DNA of 64,000 bases from Copromyces sp. CBS 386.78 (lineage: Eukaryota > Ascomycota > Sordariomycetes > Sordariales > Sordariaceae), in assembly GCA_030685235.1 (NCBI GenBank), contig MU839081.1, positions 186,001 to 250,000 of the forward strand, in the 5' to 3' direction. Positions 43,598 to 55,800 of this stretch are shown here, piece after piece. A program made the translations under genes and the position numbers. Numbering within the stretch: position 1 is the stretch's first letter; the number at the start of each line of letters is the position of its first letter. The notes beneath the pieces were generated by a model that ran no database searches, was not told the DNA's origin, and saw only the letters and a program-made list of their open reading frames with translations.

Positions 43598-45241
43598 TCA
43601 CACATTCTTCCAGTCATGCCCAGTCACATTATTCTCCAACATCCTCTCCGCCGTCTCCCTCGCATTCGCTTCACCCGTCGGCGACGTAATCGGTGACGAA
43701 ACATCCATCGGCCTCAGCTGAAACTCGGAAAAAGTCTGGCTATGCTGCTGTTGCTGTTGATGCTGCGGCTCATGATGTTGATACTGTTGGAACGGATACG
43801 GATGATGATGAATCGACCTCCGTCTCTCTTCGCGAGCTTGATGATGGCCAGCAAAAGTAGGAGAATAATTCTGCGGGAGTGGCAAGGGACCGGTAGCCGT
43901 GGTATCGACAAAGTCCTCGTCCATCGGCGAAAACTGGCTCCGGAAGCGGGCAAGAGAAGCCCCAGCAGTAGCGGCATTGTGATCGCGGTCAAAGGCGACA
44001 CCATCCACCATTCTAGCATCACGGCGCTCATTAAACACCGCCGCCGATTGGCTGCCGGGTGTGGAGTCGTTACCACCACTACCGCTGTACTCGCGGTCCT
44101 GGAGCATACCACCTTCGCGACGGATGATGTCGCGGATCACGTCCCTTCCTCCACCACCGGCTCCTCCTCCTCTGCCAACGCTACCACTGCTCCCCGGGGG
44201 CGGCCCGCCGCCGCCGCCAAGCATATCCGACAATCCGGAGCTGCTTCTCTCCAGTCCCCACCCCGGAGGACCTCCGGGAATCTGTCCAGGCAACGGACGT
44301 CGGTGGTATATCGGTCCACTAACCGTACTTCCCGCGCCCTCTCCAAAGCCCACCAAGCTTTCCCGGCCATCATCGTAGTCACTCATCCTGTCATCAAAGG
44401 TGCCCACACTCCGAGTAGCCAGTCTCTCCTCGTCATCATCCATCATGGCGTCGGGGCCGGTGGCGTACCCGCTGGCCGGAGGACTGGTCGTCGGCATATC
44501 CGTGTCATTGTCACGGGGATCGAGGTTCATGGTCATGCTCTGGTCATCACCGTCATCGAGATCGGGGGCCGTCTCGGTGCTAGTCCGGGCTTGCGAGGTG
44601 GCCGAAAGCGAGGCCGTGGTGGTCCCCTCGTATGCCGAGTCGGTAGCCGAGGCGGAGCCAACCGTCGACATCTTGGTTGCAGCTCTGGGCTGGCCTGCCG
44701 CGTCAAAATAGGCTGGTGTTACCGGCACGTTGGGATTATTTTGCTGGTTTTGTTGTTGCTGCTGGTAGTATGAATATGGGCTGGTGTTCATGCCTTGTTG
44801 AGAAGTAGAGCCGGGAGACTGTACACCGCGGAGGGCCGACATCATGCCCGGGAGACGGCTTATGCGATCGTTGCGCTCGGCTTCGGGGTTCGAAGGGGGG
44901 TTTCGGGTGTAGTCGCCGCTGAAGCGGTTACTTGTATGCGGTCCGCTACCGTGATGGACATGGCCACGGTGTCCATCCTTGATGGCAGTTGTGGAGAGGG
45001 TGGAAAGCGAGGTGGTGGTGCTGGTTGGGGTGCCACTGGACATGATTATGAAGGTAAGCTTACCGTGAAACCAACCATGTTTGTTTGAAAAGGGAAGCAC
45101 AGAAGCACCAGACACGGCACAAACAGAGAGAACGGTGGAAAAAGTCGAGTCAACTCACGGCATCTCAGACGGGGTGTCCGGATTGGAGGGCGGTTGGGGC
45201 AGGTTCGCCAAGGTACCCGTAGGATGCGAGTGCTGCGACAT
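43598..45241 (-). CDS. Disordered Gln/Gly/Ser-rich protein, unknown function
   Basis: Exons 45241-45159 and 45035-43598 (GTGAGT...GTCCAG intron of 123 nt) encode 506 aa. The first exon reads MSQHSHPTGTLANLPQPPSN, a natural start that is lost if the downstream exon is read alone. The protein is mostly disordered, with a poly-Gln stretch after SPYSYYQ, acidic DDGDD and MMDDDEE clusters, a Gly-rich block in the middle, and a His/Gln-rich segment before the end. Short ordered-looking pieces are STLSTTAIKDGHRGH, DRISRLPGMMSALRG, RDVIRDIIRREGGML and the C-terminal NARETAERMLENNV. Such pieces may be conserved docking motifs. I do not recognise the family. It may be a regulator, given its composition, but nothing shows this. 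Confidence 0.72.
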
Positions 45242-46104
45242 GATGATTGTTGAATCTGAATGATCCGATGTTCTGGCTTATGTTGTCGCGCCCGCGAGAT
45301 CCGAGTGGTATCGTAGGAATCGTACGGCGAGGTCCGTGAATAGTAAACACAAACGTCTCTTGATATCGCAATTGAACGTCGCGATGTGAGGTAGTCACGT
45401 AACTGAGAAGATTGTCTTTGGCAACACCAGCGCTGATTGACGGACGTCAGGTGTTCCTGGGATGTGTGGTGCGGTGTGCGTGTCAGGTGGTCTTTGTTGT
45501 TGAAAGGAGCATCGAGTCCAGTGCGACGACGGCTTCCCCAAAAAGAGAGAAGAGGTGAGGTGGAAGGGAAATGACGTCGGGGTAAGCACTACGACGCGGC
45601 AGCAGCAGTCCCCTGAACTTGTCACCAAGAGCCATACCATTGATAAGACAGTGCAGACGAGAACCTTGATGCCTGGGGCTCAGCCTCACTAAATCGCAGC
45701 TGATGCTATTGGCGCAGTCACTGAAGCCAGCGACTCAGCACTTGATGTGCATGTGCGGGGCTGATGTATGCTTCCAAGTCTTGCTAAATACACCATGTCA
45801 CCATGTTCCCACTTCAAAACCAACACCTGACGGAATTCATTCAGCCTTCCATTATTTCTTCGCCTTGCTATTAAAGCCTTCATATACACTACCAACCGAT
45901 CCAAACCATCAAACTCTCAAAACTCCTCCTCTCATCACCCAGCCTCTCAGCTCCATTCATTCAGCCCTCTCGCCTTATCAATTCGCCTTGCCTCCTTTTT
46001 CTACCTACATATCGAAGCTTCACGCACTCACTAGGTACCTCTAGTCTAGGTACCTGGGTGCCTCCCCCTCTGTCATCAATCAAAACCAGAACCAAACATA
46101 AACA
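45242..46104. other. Intergenic region
   Basis: The 860-bp stretch holds the promoter of the gene starting at 45241 and the 3' flank of the Dabb gene. Two ctaggtacct-like pieces lie close together at about 46030-46053. No gene is supported. Confidence 0.55.
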
Positions 46105-46679
46105 TCAAAACTCCCCCGGACTAAACTCCACCACCTGCCTCCCCTCCACAATCCCATCGATACTCTCCACAAACTCCCGAAACGCCGGGTCTTCCTCCAA
46201 GTAGAACTTGCGGTCTTCGGGCGTGTCGAATTCGGAGACGAAGACGTGGGAGATACGGCCCTGTTTTTGTTTTTATTTTTATTTTTAACGGGGACTGGAG
46301 AACGAAAAGAGGGTGAATGAAAGAAAAAGAGTGAAAGAGTGTAAACAAAGGGAGCCGAGGTAAGTAGGTAAGGAAACCAACCTTCAACCCCTCAGGAGAG
46401 ACATTCGCGCCCCCTATCGCCGTTTTGAGGTACGGCCTGTGGGTTTTGGGATGGGTGCAGCGGTCTTTGAGGGACATCATTCTGTCGCATACCTTTTCCA
46501 TTGGGTTTTAAAGGCGAGTGTCAGTCTTGGGTTCGTGTTCGTCTCATGTCTCACTGTTGTTCCTTGTGGCGAAGAGTGAGTGGATTGATTACCACTGGTG
46601 AAAAAGTACTCACCTCCTGAACTTCTTCCTGTGTCGCCAGGGGTTTGAACTCGAATAGTTCGACGTGGACGATACCCAT
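46105..46679 (-). CDS. Dabb (stress-responsive A/B barrel) domain protein
   Basis: Three small exons (46679-46614, 46492-46382, 46260-46105) encode 110 aa, a full single Dabb domain. The start MGIVHVELFEFKP is the first strand. A helix EEVQEVCDRMMSLKD, a glycine turn in GGANVSPEG, the ISHVFVSEF strand, and a final GRQVVEFSPGEF complete the dimeric alpha-beta barrel plan. Family members are small cytosolic proteins of stress response or of polyketide cyclisation and monooxygenation. The introns are both 121 nt with GTGAGT and GTTGGT donors; their sequences are unrelated. The first ends in AAAAG and the second in an A-rich AAACAG. Function of this member is unknown. The exon model explains why no long ORF is visible here. 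Confidence 0.85.
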
Positions 46680-47824
46680 GTTTTTCTTTGTTGTCGGTAA
46701 GGTACGAGGGTAAGGTAAGTAAGGGAGATGAGCCAAGTATTCTCAGCTTACCTTTCTCTGGCAGGTTGTTGATGGTCGGTTTGGTTTGGGGCGATCGACG
46801 GACTGTGGAATATCGCAAAGGCTCAGGGAATATATACGTTTGCCCTTTGGAATGCGAAAGGTGAGTATGCGCCGGCTTAAGCTTCTCAAAATTATTTTCC
46901 ATTCTTTTGTGCCCAGTGGTCATTTCCAGTAGGTTCCTAAGTACCTACCTTACTCACTCGGATTACATCACATCAACATCATCATCATCATCATCATCAA
47001 CAAGAGCCCCGTGCACAGCAGGAAGCACTCATGTTGTTTTTTATTATTGTTTCCTTTCCTGGGAATAGTTTCCCCGGGCAACTATACCGCGGTCACCACC
47101 GATCAACACAACTGTATGTTCACTGAAAATCAAAGTTGGTGGCACGTTGGTTATTCGATTATAATTCATTGTTGCTAATCTCATTTGCTCATTTATGCCC
47201 GATTTAGCTTCCTGATGATCGCTTAGCTCTTCGACGATATGGTATCTACAACGAAACCCGATGTTCGAATACCCCATGCCATAATTCATTATTCCGTATT
47301 GGAGACTGAAGAATGGTGTTTCCTGCTCGAAGCAAAAAAATCAAAGCGAAAATCTGGTAATGTGGTCGACGCCTTCCAAGTCATCATGCAAGGCTGGGCT
47401 GTTGGATTTCAGGGTGCCCTGTTCCACTCCTCCATGACACCCAGCTGTGGTCCATCAAATCCAGCCCTTCTTTATTGCCTTCCTTAGTTAAGCCTAGTTG
47501 GCTTTCTTGCGGTCGGTTCTATCAAATCTCCCGTTCCAGTATACGGTTGGGGAAGTTGTATGTGTGTCGGCAGGCTTTCTCCTCAGTCTTCTCCTCCCAT
47601 GATCCTTTTGGAATCCTGACAGCATGTGTTCCCAGAGACAGAAAAGCAGCACACCCTACGGTAGCCCTGATGATCCGCGGCCGTGAACTGCCGAATAGCA
47701 CTAAACCACAGATCGGTGAACAGAATCTCCAGTTTATTGAGCTGCTCCAATCTAGCTCCGCTCAAGTAAGTCTGAGGTCAATATCTTGTTGTCTTAACCC
47801 CTCCTCCTGACAAGCCCAAGCCAG
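46680..47824. other. Intergenic region with ATC microsatellite
   Basis: Holds the Dabb gene promoter and the 3' flank of the next gene. A (atc)n microsatellite lies at about 46977-46999. No protein gene is supported. Confidence 0.6.
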
Positions 47825-49674
47825 TTAAGCAGGCATCCCAGCCGCAGCCCTGCTCAGCCTGCGCAACGTAAGCGGCATAACACCATTGATGAGAGTCTCA
47901 ATGACCTCATCAATGATCTCGCCGTCGCCCACGTTCTGCGCCCTGGTGCGACGCAGCCAGTACTCAAAGGGGCCGCGGTTCTTGGCCAGCGCGTACCCCA
48001 GCTCCGAACACCGCTCGGCCGGGGTGTGCTCCGTGTGCATTTCCGTAAAATGCGTAATCATCTTGGAGATGTCCTTGAGCGGCCACTTGCAGGGGGCGGC
48101 GGGCGAACGGCCGGTTCCGGCCAGCAAATACTTTGGTGCTGAGCACAGGCGACACTTCCAATAACCGAGTCGCTGGAGAGCTGTGTTTTGCTGGGTTTCC
48201 TCGTCGTATGGCGGGGAGTTGGCGGTGACGTTGCCGTTACTGCTTTGGTGTTGGTGGTGCGGGTAGGAAGGGTGCACGGGGATGTTGTACTCCCAGGTTC
48301 CGGGCGTGCCGTAGGGAAGTGGTTGAGGTGAACCAGACGATTTGTTGCCGTTAGGACTGCCTCCGTCTGCCTCTCTAGATCCCGTGATCATCAACTCGTC
48401 GCCGTCGGCGTCCAACAACTGCGGCTCATCGGGCGTCAGCTTCGCCTTCTTGGCCGATCCCCCCGTGGTCTTACCGCCGTTGTCGTCATCATCGTCGTCT
48501 GACGGACCCCTCCGCTTCACGCCCGCCACCTGGCCCGACCCGGCAAGCAACGCAGCCGTGTACGCCCGTCCACCACTCGACGCGCTGTAGTTGGTAAAGG
48601 GAATTCCCTGGCGGCGCAGCTGGACCTGGAGGTTCTCGATTCTGTGCTGGCAGTGGCGAATCTGGTGGCCGAGATCGAGTTGGCGGAGCTGGAAAGTGCG
48701 GGTTTCCTGAGGGGTGAGGTCGGGCAGGGCTAGAGTGGCGGTGCAATAAGCCAGGTCGTGTTGGTAGGCGTCGATGTCCTCGTGGAACTGGCGAAGCTGG
48801 ATCTCCTCAAGATTGTTGATGTTCTCGTATCCAGTGCCGATGACGCGAGATGCTGCTGTGTAGGCGTTGCCGCCGCCCCGGGCCGAGACTGTGGTGTTGC
48901 CGTTGGGGTTGGTGATGTTTTCACTGTTGCCGTTGCTGGCGACAGCCAGCAGGGCTGTCTCGGAGTTCTTCTTGGGGGTGCCATTTCCGGCGAGTTTACT
49001 TTCCTTGGCAGTAGTTGTCGTCGTGGTCATCGGGGCGCCGTTGGTTGTTGCCTCGGCGGCATTAGATGTGCTGGAGGCCTCGGGCTCTTCTGCAGTGGCA
49101 TTCGCAGCAATCTCGGGCTGTGCCTGGCCTTTGCCTTTCTTAGAGGTACTGGCGGATGTCCGAGGCGCGGTCATGCTGGCAGTTTTAGCCGTCTCAGGGC
49201 TGCGGGGGTTGGCAGTGGCAGATGGAGCACCGACAGATACGGTGATGGAACCGTTGGGAGTATTCGCCGGCTCCTGAGCAGCAGCAGCCTATGGTCGACC
49301 GATTAGTATGAAGTGCTCAGCAGGGAGTAACTTGAGATGCACATGTGAGGCTGAGGTGCTCTTCATCATGAAGTAAACAACACAGCGTTGTTGAGTGATT
49401 GATATGGGAAATCGGCTTGATCCCAATAGTTGATTATATGTCTACTTTTTCTTCACACACATGTTGTCTTCCATGTCGTGTGCAGAAGATCAAACTGCAA
49501 TGTCGTGTTGACATTTTTCCTTTTTTTTTGTCTCTCACTTTGCATCCGCATCAATCACTCAAACAATGTGTGTAATCAACGAATCGCCGATTGCCTTACC
49601 TTTCCCTTTGATCCTGCAGCACTGCGCTCTGCTTCCCTCTGCGCGTTTGACGGGCGACCTCTCTTGGGCGGCAT
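47825..49674 (-). CDS. Putative AT-hook/zinc-finger nuclear protein
   Basis: Exon 1 (49674-49600) reads MPPKRGRPSNAQREAERSAA and contains an AT-hook-like PKRGRP. A 311-nt intron (GTAAGG...CATAG) joins it in phase to 49288-47825, for 512 aa. The middle is disordered with Thr/Ala/Asn-rich stretches, a DDDDDD run near a basic VKRRG, and a helical glutamine/arginine-rich segment (EEIQLRQFHEDIDAYQ... to RIENLQVQLRRQG) likely to form a coiled coil. The C-terminal 130 residues are a conserved-looking Cys/His module: YWKCRLC, then APCKW, then ITHFTEMHTEH, an atypical zinc-binding arrangement, followed by a helical tail. DNA or chromatin binding is inferred from the AT-hook and zinc ligands. The target is unknown. 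Confidence 0.72.
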
Positions 49675-52600
49675 TGTTGCCGTTTTCAGGCGGAGCAGCG
49701 AGGACGGGGTCGGTGATGTTGGGTGGTGTTGTGGTCAAGCTGCCAGGTTGATTGTAATTGCGGGTTGTTGTCGGGCGAGACTTGTCTTTTAAAAAAAAGA
49801 AAAAAAAGATAAAAGAAAGAAGGTCGCGTGGGGATGCAACTTTCTTGTAACCTGCTTGCTGTGGAGATGTTGTTAACGAGATGGTTGCAAAGTGAAAGGT
49901 TGTTGCAAACGTGGAGTGGCGGTGGTGGTTGTGTGAAGTGGAAGGAAAACGAGATGATGAGAGAGAAGGAAAGAAAGTGGGCAAACGGCTCGGAGAAAGA
50001 AAGCGAAAGAGAAAAAAAAATAAAAACAGGTAAGAATGCGACAGGATGAAATGGCCAATATGGAGCAGTTAAAAAAAAGGCGGGGTGTGTACGGAAAGTG
50101 AAGGGACCTTGATCGATGTAGTTTGTACCTCGACGACTCCAAGGTTCAGGTTCAGGTTCCAGCTCCGTTCACTGGTTGGCTGGCTGGCTCAAGGTTCACA
50201 GTTCCTGTTCAGTTGTTGGTGAATGGTGGTCGTGGTGGGTGTGGATTTGTTAGACGGACAGATGAAAGCGAGACAAATTGCGACTGGTGGATAGAGGTAT
50301 TTGGAAACCCCCCCCTTTCTTTCTCTCCTTTCCCTTCCTTTGTCCCTTTCTTTCTTTTTTCTTTCTCTTTTTCCCGCTGTTTTTCTCTCCCTGTTGGTCT
50401 GTTCTCCGACCCCAAAAAAGACTTGGCGTCTCCCCCTGCCGACACCCCTCCCCTCTCCCCTTTCTTCCGTCACTTACCTCCACTATTTCGACGCGTTGCT
50501 GATGCGGATTGGCCAGATGGACGGTTTGAACATTGAAATCGGGGAATTTGGGGTTTGGGGCGCGCACGGGGCACATCAACATTCACACTGATTGTCACTT
50601 GTATACTGCGTGTTGGTGCTTGATGAATGAATGGCAAGAGGATGACGGCTGTTTTTGTTTTCTTTCCTGCATGTCAGGGATGACATGGTTTTTGTCCCTC
50701 TATATTTTTCTCAATCCAATGTTACTTATTCACTCCATATCACACTTGCTCTACAACGAAAACGACAACAATAACAAGTGAACACCACCCGTCGATGATA
50801 CCATCTATCCAACCTTTGGTCTTTCGGTTTTATAACATACTTTGGACATTTGCAAACAATCTCCGCCCCCAAAGAAAGGAGCAAAACGAGAAACAAAAAG
50901 TCTTTCAAACAGCATCTATAGACTCCCATGACATGGGATGAAGCAAACGACATTGAAGACAAGCTGGATTAAGCACCATCCCCTTTGACTCCATGCACTA
51001 CCTCTTCTATTTTTTGGAAGTCAATACTGGAACGAACAATACTTCCATGAGATTTCTCGATTCAGGCTAGTATAAACTATACCTGACTTTTGAAAAAGTG
51101 TAAAGGGCCGCAGAAATCTCCGATGCTCCGGGATGCTTTGAAAAGAGTTGCATGGAAGTCAGAATGAGTCGTGCGCTGAGTTCAGCTTCGAAAGACCTTT
51201 TTCTACTCAAACTCCCTATTGCATGCACCCATCACCGCTGGAACTATACAGAAGAACAATGAATGAATACTCGTCAGGTATTGAATCGACCACCTTCTCC
51301 TGCGCCAAGGTGAAAAGAGACGTTTCCAGCATGAGTCGTCGCGGGTACCAGAAAATATCATCGTCAGTCCAGAACTAGACACATTGTGGTGGAAGACACC
51401 CATGGTATTCTTTCTTTCCCCGAAGCATCGGATGAAGCACAACGAACCATATAATTGCCAAAAGCGATGAGATCTCAGAGGAAAAACGGAAATTGACAGG
51501 AAACCTGTGCCGATTGATGGGAAGCTCGGTGAATGAGATAAGGTGGGTGATCCGGTGAACAGGAGTCCGCCGAAACCCACCCAAGTTCACGATAATTCTT
51601 TCCCGGAGCCAACGTTCCCCAGACAGGGTATATCGCATTGCACCTCCCTGTCGAACAAAATGGGACAATGGCTTAACCAATGTCCCTGGTTTCCGTCGTC
51701 GGTATATCTTTCTCTTGTTGTCATTACAATTTGCCAGTTCGATCCCGTTGGAGGTCGTCTTTTTGTGCACGTCGCGCGAATAACATGAACTTCATCGGAC
51801 ACAAAGTCATCTATCTATCAAGGTCCGCTCGCCCACCTAGACTAGACTAGGTACCAGAACTACCCAACCTCCTGGCCAAGACCTTTCGATAGGTACGGTA
51901 GCAATTACTTGTAGGTATAAAAGAAGGTCTTCCCGGTAGCTGTCTTTTTCTTCTTCTTCTTTTTTCCCCTGTCACACCAAAATGTTGGCCGACCAGATAG
52001 AGACTTCGTTGGCCATGAATGCCCCTTTTTCAGACAGAAAGGCTACCTGCTTGAGAGAAGTTTGCATCAAAATGAAGAAAAAGGTTCATTTTACCCCCAA
52101 GAGGCCTTCCTGGTCCCTCCATACTCCCGCTTCGGTAATAGTTAAATGTCCTTGATTTGCAGTTGAACTTTACCTGTTATTTCTTTCCTAACCTCCTTCG
52201 GGATCGTAGAAAGCTTGGTCACGTTTGTTAGGTCAAGTAAGGAGTTGAAATCACCTTAAATATGGAAGACCAAGGAACTGCATATATTCAACACAATGGG
52301 AGCAAAAAGAACACGCACATATATTACTCAATTCCAGAAGCAGTAACTCGCACCAAGAGGAGTCAATTTCATAGTCGTCCTTATATCTAATCAGCGGCCA
52401 CTTCCAATCCATGGTCATCTTCTTGGATAACGTAGACCACCTCCAAATAACAGATCTAGGACGAATCCATGATACCGCTAGCAAGATGGACTTGATTTCC
52501 TCGTTGCACCTAAACTTCAACATCATAGCCTCCACTCCCGATTTCACTTCCACTCCTAGAAAAGCAAAAGCCATGATACCCGTGAATGCAATGCAATAAC

Positions 52601-52847
52601 CGAAACCAAACGCTTCTTTGAGCAGCCCCTGAGGACCATACCATAGACATATAACGTCGTCTTAGATGCAAGGATGCTTGGCCATCACCCTCCCTTTCAT
52701 TCATTTCTGATCACCCTTATCACCTCTCAGTCCATGATCCATTGCCTGGCAACATTGGCCAGTTCCATGCTTCCATCATCCTTCTCCAAGTCCAACTCCA
52801 AACCAAACCACATGGCCCATCCATGATCCACGATCCGTCTAGGGCAT
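49675..52847. other. Gene-poor region
   Basis: The first part holds the promoter of the gene at 49674 and a long pyrimidine-rich tract (about 50309-50400). An open stretch on the minus strand at about 52251-52665 has natural-looking composition (FAFLGVEVKSGVEAMM then WRWSTLSKKMTMDWKW), but it opens just after a TAA and lacks a convincing start or splice sites. It could be an unannotated exon or decayed gene. Otherwise nothing is recognised. Confidence 0.5.
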
Positions 52848-55800
52848 CTAGCCCTGCGTACCACCACCACCCGAAACAGGCAACACAGCCGGGATATCAT
52901 CCATATCATCCATATCACTGCTAATGACACTGTAACTTCTCGTGTTCTTGTCCTGCTGCACCTCATCCACCGCAACACGCGGGGCCCTAGTCTTAATCAA
53001 CGGCCTCGGCGTTCCCGCAACACTAACAGCTGCAGAAGCCAGCTTTTTGCGGACTTCCTTCGTCTTACGGGCCACCTTCTTCTCCCTCCCCACACCACCC
53101 ACCACATCTCCCGGCCTGTCCAAGGAAACCAGACTGTCGTCGGCCAGGTTCCCGTCCATTTCAATCAGCTCTGGGTCAACGACCAAGTGGTCTGGCACTG
53201 CCGAGGCGACCGCCAACTCTGAAGAATCATCTGCTGGGACCTGGCCCTTTCTGCGCTTACCAGCCTTGGCTACAGAAGCGGTCGTCTTGATGATGGTCTC
53301 TGTCGTTCTAACAGATGGCTGGCGGGTGAGGATGCGACGTTTCTTGTTATGCAGTTGACTGTTGGCCGGGGCGGCATCATCCGAGTGGTCAGATTCGTCA
53401 TTGACAGATGGGTGGCGGGCTTGGGACGCCGCGGCGGGACGTTTGGGGCTCAGCTGGGGGTGACTTGCTGTGGAGAGAGAAGTAGATGGCGGCGGGAGGG
53501 AGGGGACGGCAGCGCCGAGGACGAGGGGGACGTCCAGGTCGAGATCCTTTTCTTTGCGCTTGGACTTTGTGGACTTGGCGCCTTTGCCATATGTGCGAAT
53601 TGGGGCCTTTTTGGATGCCTTGAGGGCGGCGGCGGCGGCCTTGGATGTGGTAGCGATGATATCCTCGTCATCTTCGTCATCCGAGTAGTCTTGACGTTTC
53701 TGAGCCGAGGTGGGAAGTTGTGGGCTTGAGATGAAGGTGGGTTCGCCGAGGTCGACGCTAGCCGCCCGACTGCGAACGACGGGCGCTGATGGTAATGGCT
53801 CGTCTTCCTCGTCATCAACATTGGGAGCATCTTCCATTTCGAAATCTTGAAAGTCATTACCGTTGACGGCGGCAATGTCTCCGTTGATGCTCTCTTCGAT
53901 TTCTTCCTCATCGGAATCCTCATCTTGGACAAGAGCCTCGGAAAGTTGCGACTTCTTTTTGGACTTGGACGACGCCTTTTCCGACTCCTTCAAGCGCTTT
54001 GCGCGCTCTCTCGCCCGCTGAGAAGTCCGGCCGCGCATCTCATTGTCTGATGATTCGGCAAACACATGGCTGGTCTTTGTCTTGGTCTCCTTTGGAGGAT
54101 CCCACAGGCCGACTCTGGGTGTGCGGTAGATCTTGGTCTGCTGTGTAGACGAGACCACCACGGAGGCAGGCTTGCTGACGGTAGATCTGGCATCGGCATC
54201 GGCATCATCATCTTCCGCATCGTCATCACCGCCGACTTCCTCATCGCCCTTCCAGTCGGCGTCGCGCTCGTACATGTCGCAGAGGTATTTGGCACACTCT
54301 TGGGTAGACTTGGATTCCCATTGCGGCACGGCTTGTCTCAGACGACCCCAGGTGACGGTCAGCGCAGTCTTGGCGTACTGCTTGTCGAAAACATCTTTCT
54401 GGATTTCTTTCCACTTGATTTTGTTTTCGCGGTCTACGCCAGAGTCGCGGATGGCACGTGCCAAAAGGGCCTTGTCTTGGGGTGTGATTTTGCGCAAGTC
54501 CTTGCGAGCCTTATCCAGGCGAGAGGATTCGCCATCGGGAAGCTTGACCATGATGCTATCGGGGAGAGCTTCGTTCTTGCGCAGCGTCTTCCATTTTTGG
54601 AGACACTGAAGGCGAGTTCTGGTGTGGTTCATGGCCGTGCTGATCTGCTGCCAGTTGATGAGGCTTTCGGGCGACTCGTCGTCCGACTTTTTCTTGTCCT
54701 TGGCCATGCTGGATTTGATCCTGTCGATGGCCTCGGCAACGACCTTGAGGAAGCGCTCCTCCTCCTCTTCGGACCAGTAGTCTTTTCTGTTCTTGCCCCC
54801 GCAAGCCAGGTAGTTTCTGTACCGATCACGAACATCGTCCGGGAAGCGATTGATGAGACCACCGATCAGCGTCCACTTTTGGCCGTGGATCTTGAGCATG
54901 CTCTCCAACTGCTCATCCTGCTCCTTGGTCCATGACCCACGGGCAGGGAAGTTGTGGAAGTTCTGCCTGCAGTAGTTGACGAGCTTTCTCCGTGGCCGGT
55001 TGGGGCAAGCATCGACAACGAAACCCCAAAGCTCGCGGTTCTTGGCTTCCTTTCGCGGGTCTTGGTGGATCATGTCGTTGACCGCATGCTTGGTGAGTCC
55101 ATTGGCCTCCCTGAACGAGTCAATCACCGACTTGATGCGAGCATGTTCGGCCTGCGTCATGCGACCCGTTGGTTTCGCCATGTTGGAGCGATCACCAACT
55201 TCCTCCGCTTCAGAGTTGTCTTGGTCGGAATCGGCTGCTTTCTTAACATGCTTTTTCTTTGCGCTGACCTTGGCCTTCTTGGGGGCTGGCTCAACGTTGG
55301 CAGTGCTTTGTTCGTCCTCAGCACGTGCTTTGCGCTTCTTCTCCCGCTTTTGGTCCTTTTGGGTGGCGGCAACTTTTTTGACGGAAGGCTCGGCGGACGT
55401 CTCGGCGTTATCGCGTGCTTCGACCTCGTCACGTTCAAAGTACGGGACCTGGACCTTTCGCTTCGAGCCCTTGGAACGCGGCGTCTTTGCTGTGGATGTT
55501 GGTGCGGGGGTGGCAGCCTCGGCATCCTCGGGTTGAGCTTGTGCTTTCTTGGTACGAGACTTGCGAGCCTTGGGAGCAGGAGTCTGGGTGACCGATATCT
55601 CGGGGGCAGAATCTTGGCCGTCTTCGACTTGGGGACTTGGTTCTTCGTTGTCGGCAACTTCTTGGTCGATATCCATTTCGTAATCAGAGTGGTTGTCAGG
55701 TTCAGGATCGCCAGCAGAAGAAGCAGTCTCCACGTCAGCTTTATCTGGCTCGACCTCGTCCGCATCATGCATGTACCCCTCGTCGACATGATCATCCTCT

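Noticed and set aside
46977..46999. Repeated atc units as a possible repeat array of CRISPR type.
   Set aside because: It is a plain microsatellite without spacers, in a eukaryotic genome.
50290..50400. Frames rich in Phe/Leu or Lys/Arg over the pyrimidine tract.
   Set aside because: Low-complexity DNA gives open frames on both strands; no gene features.
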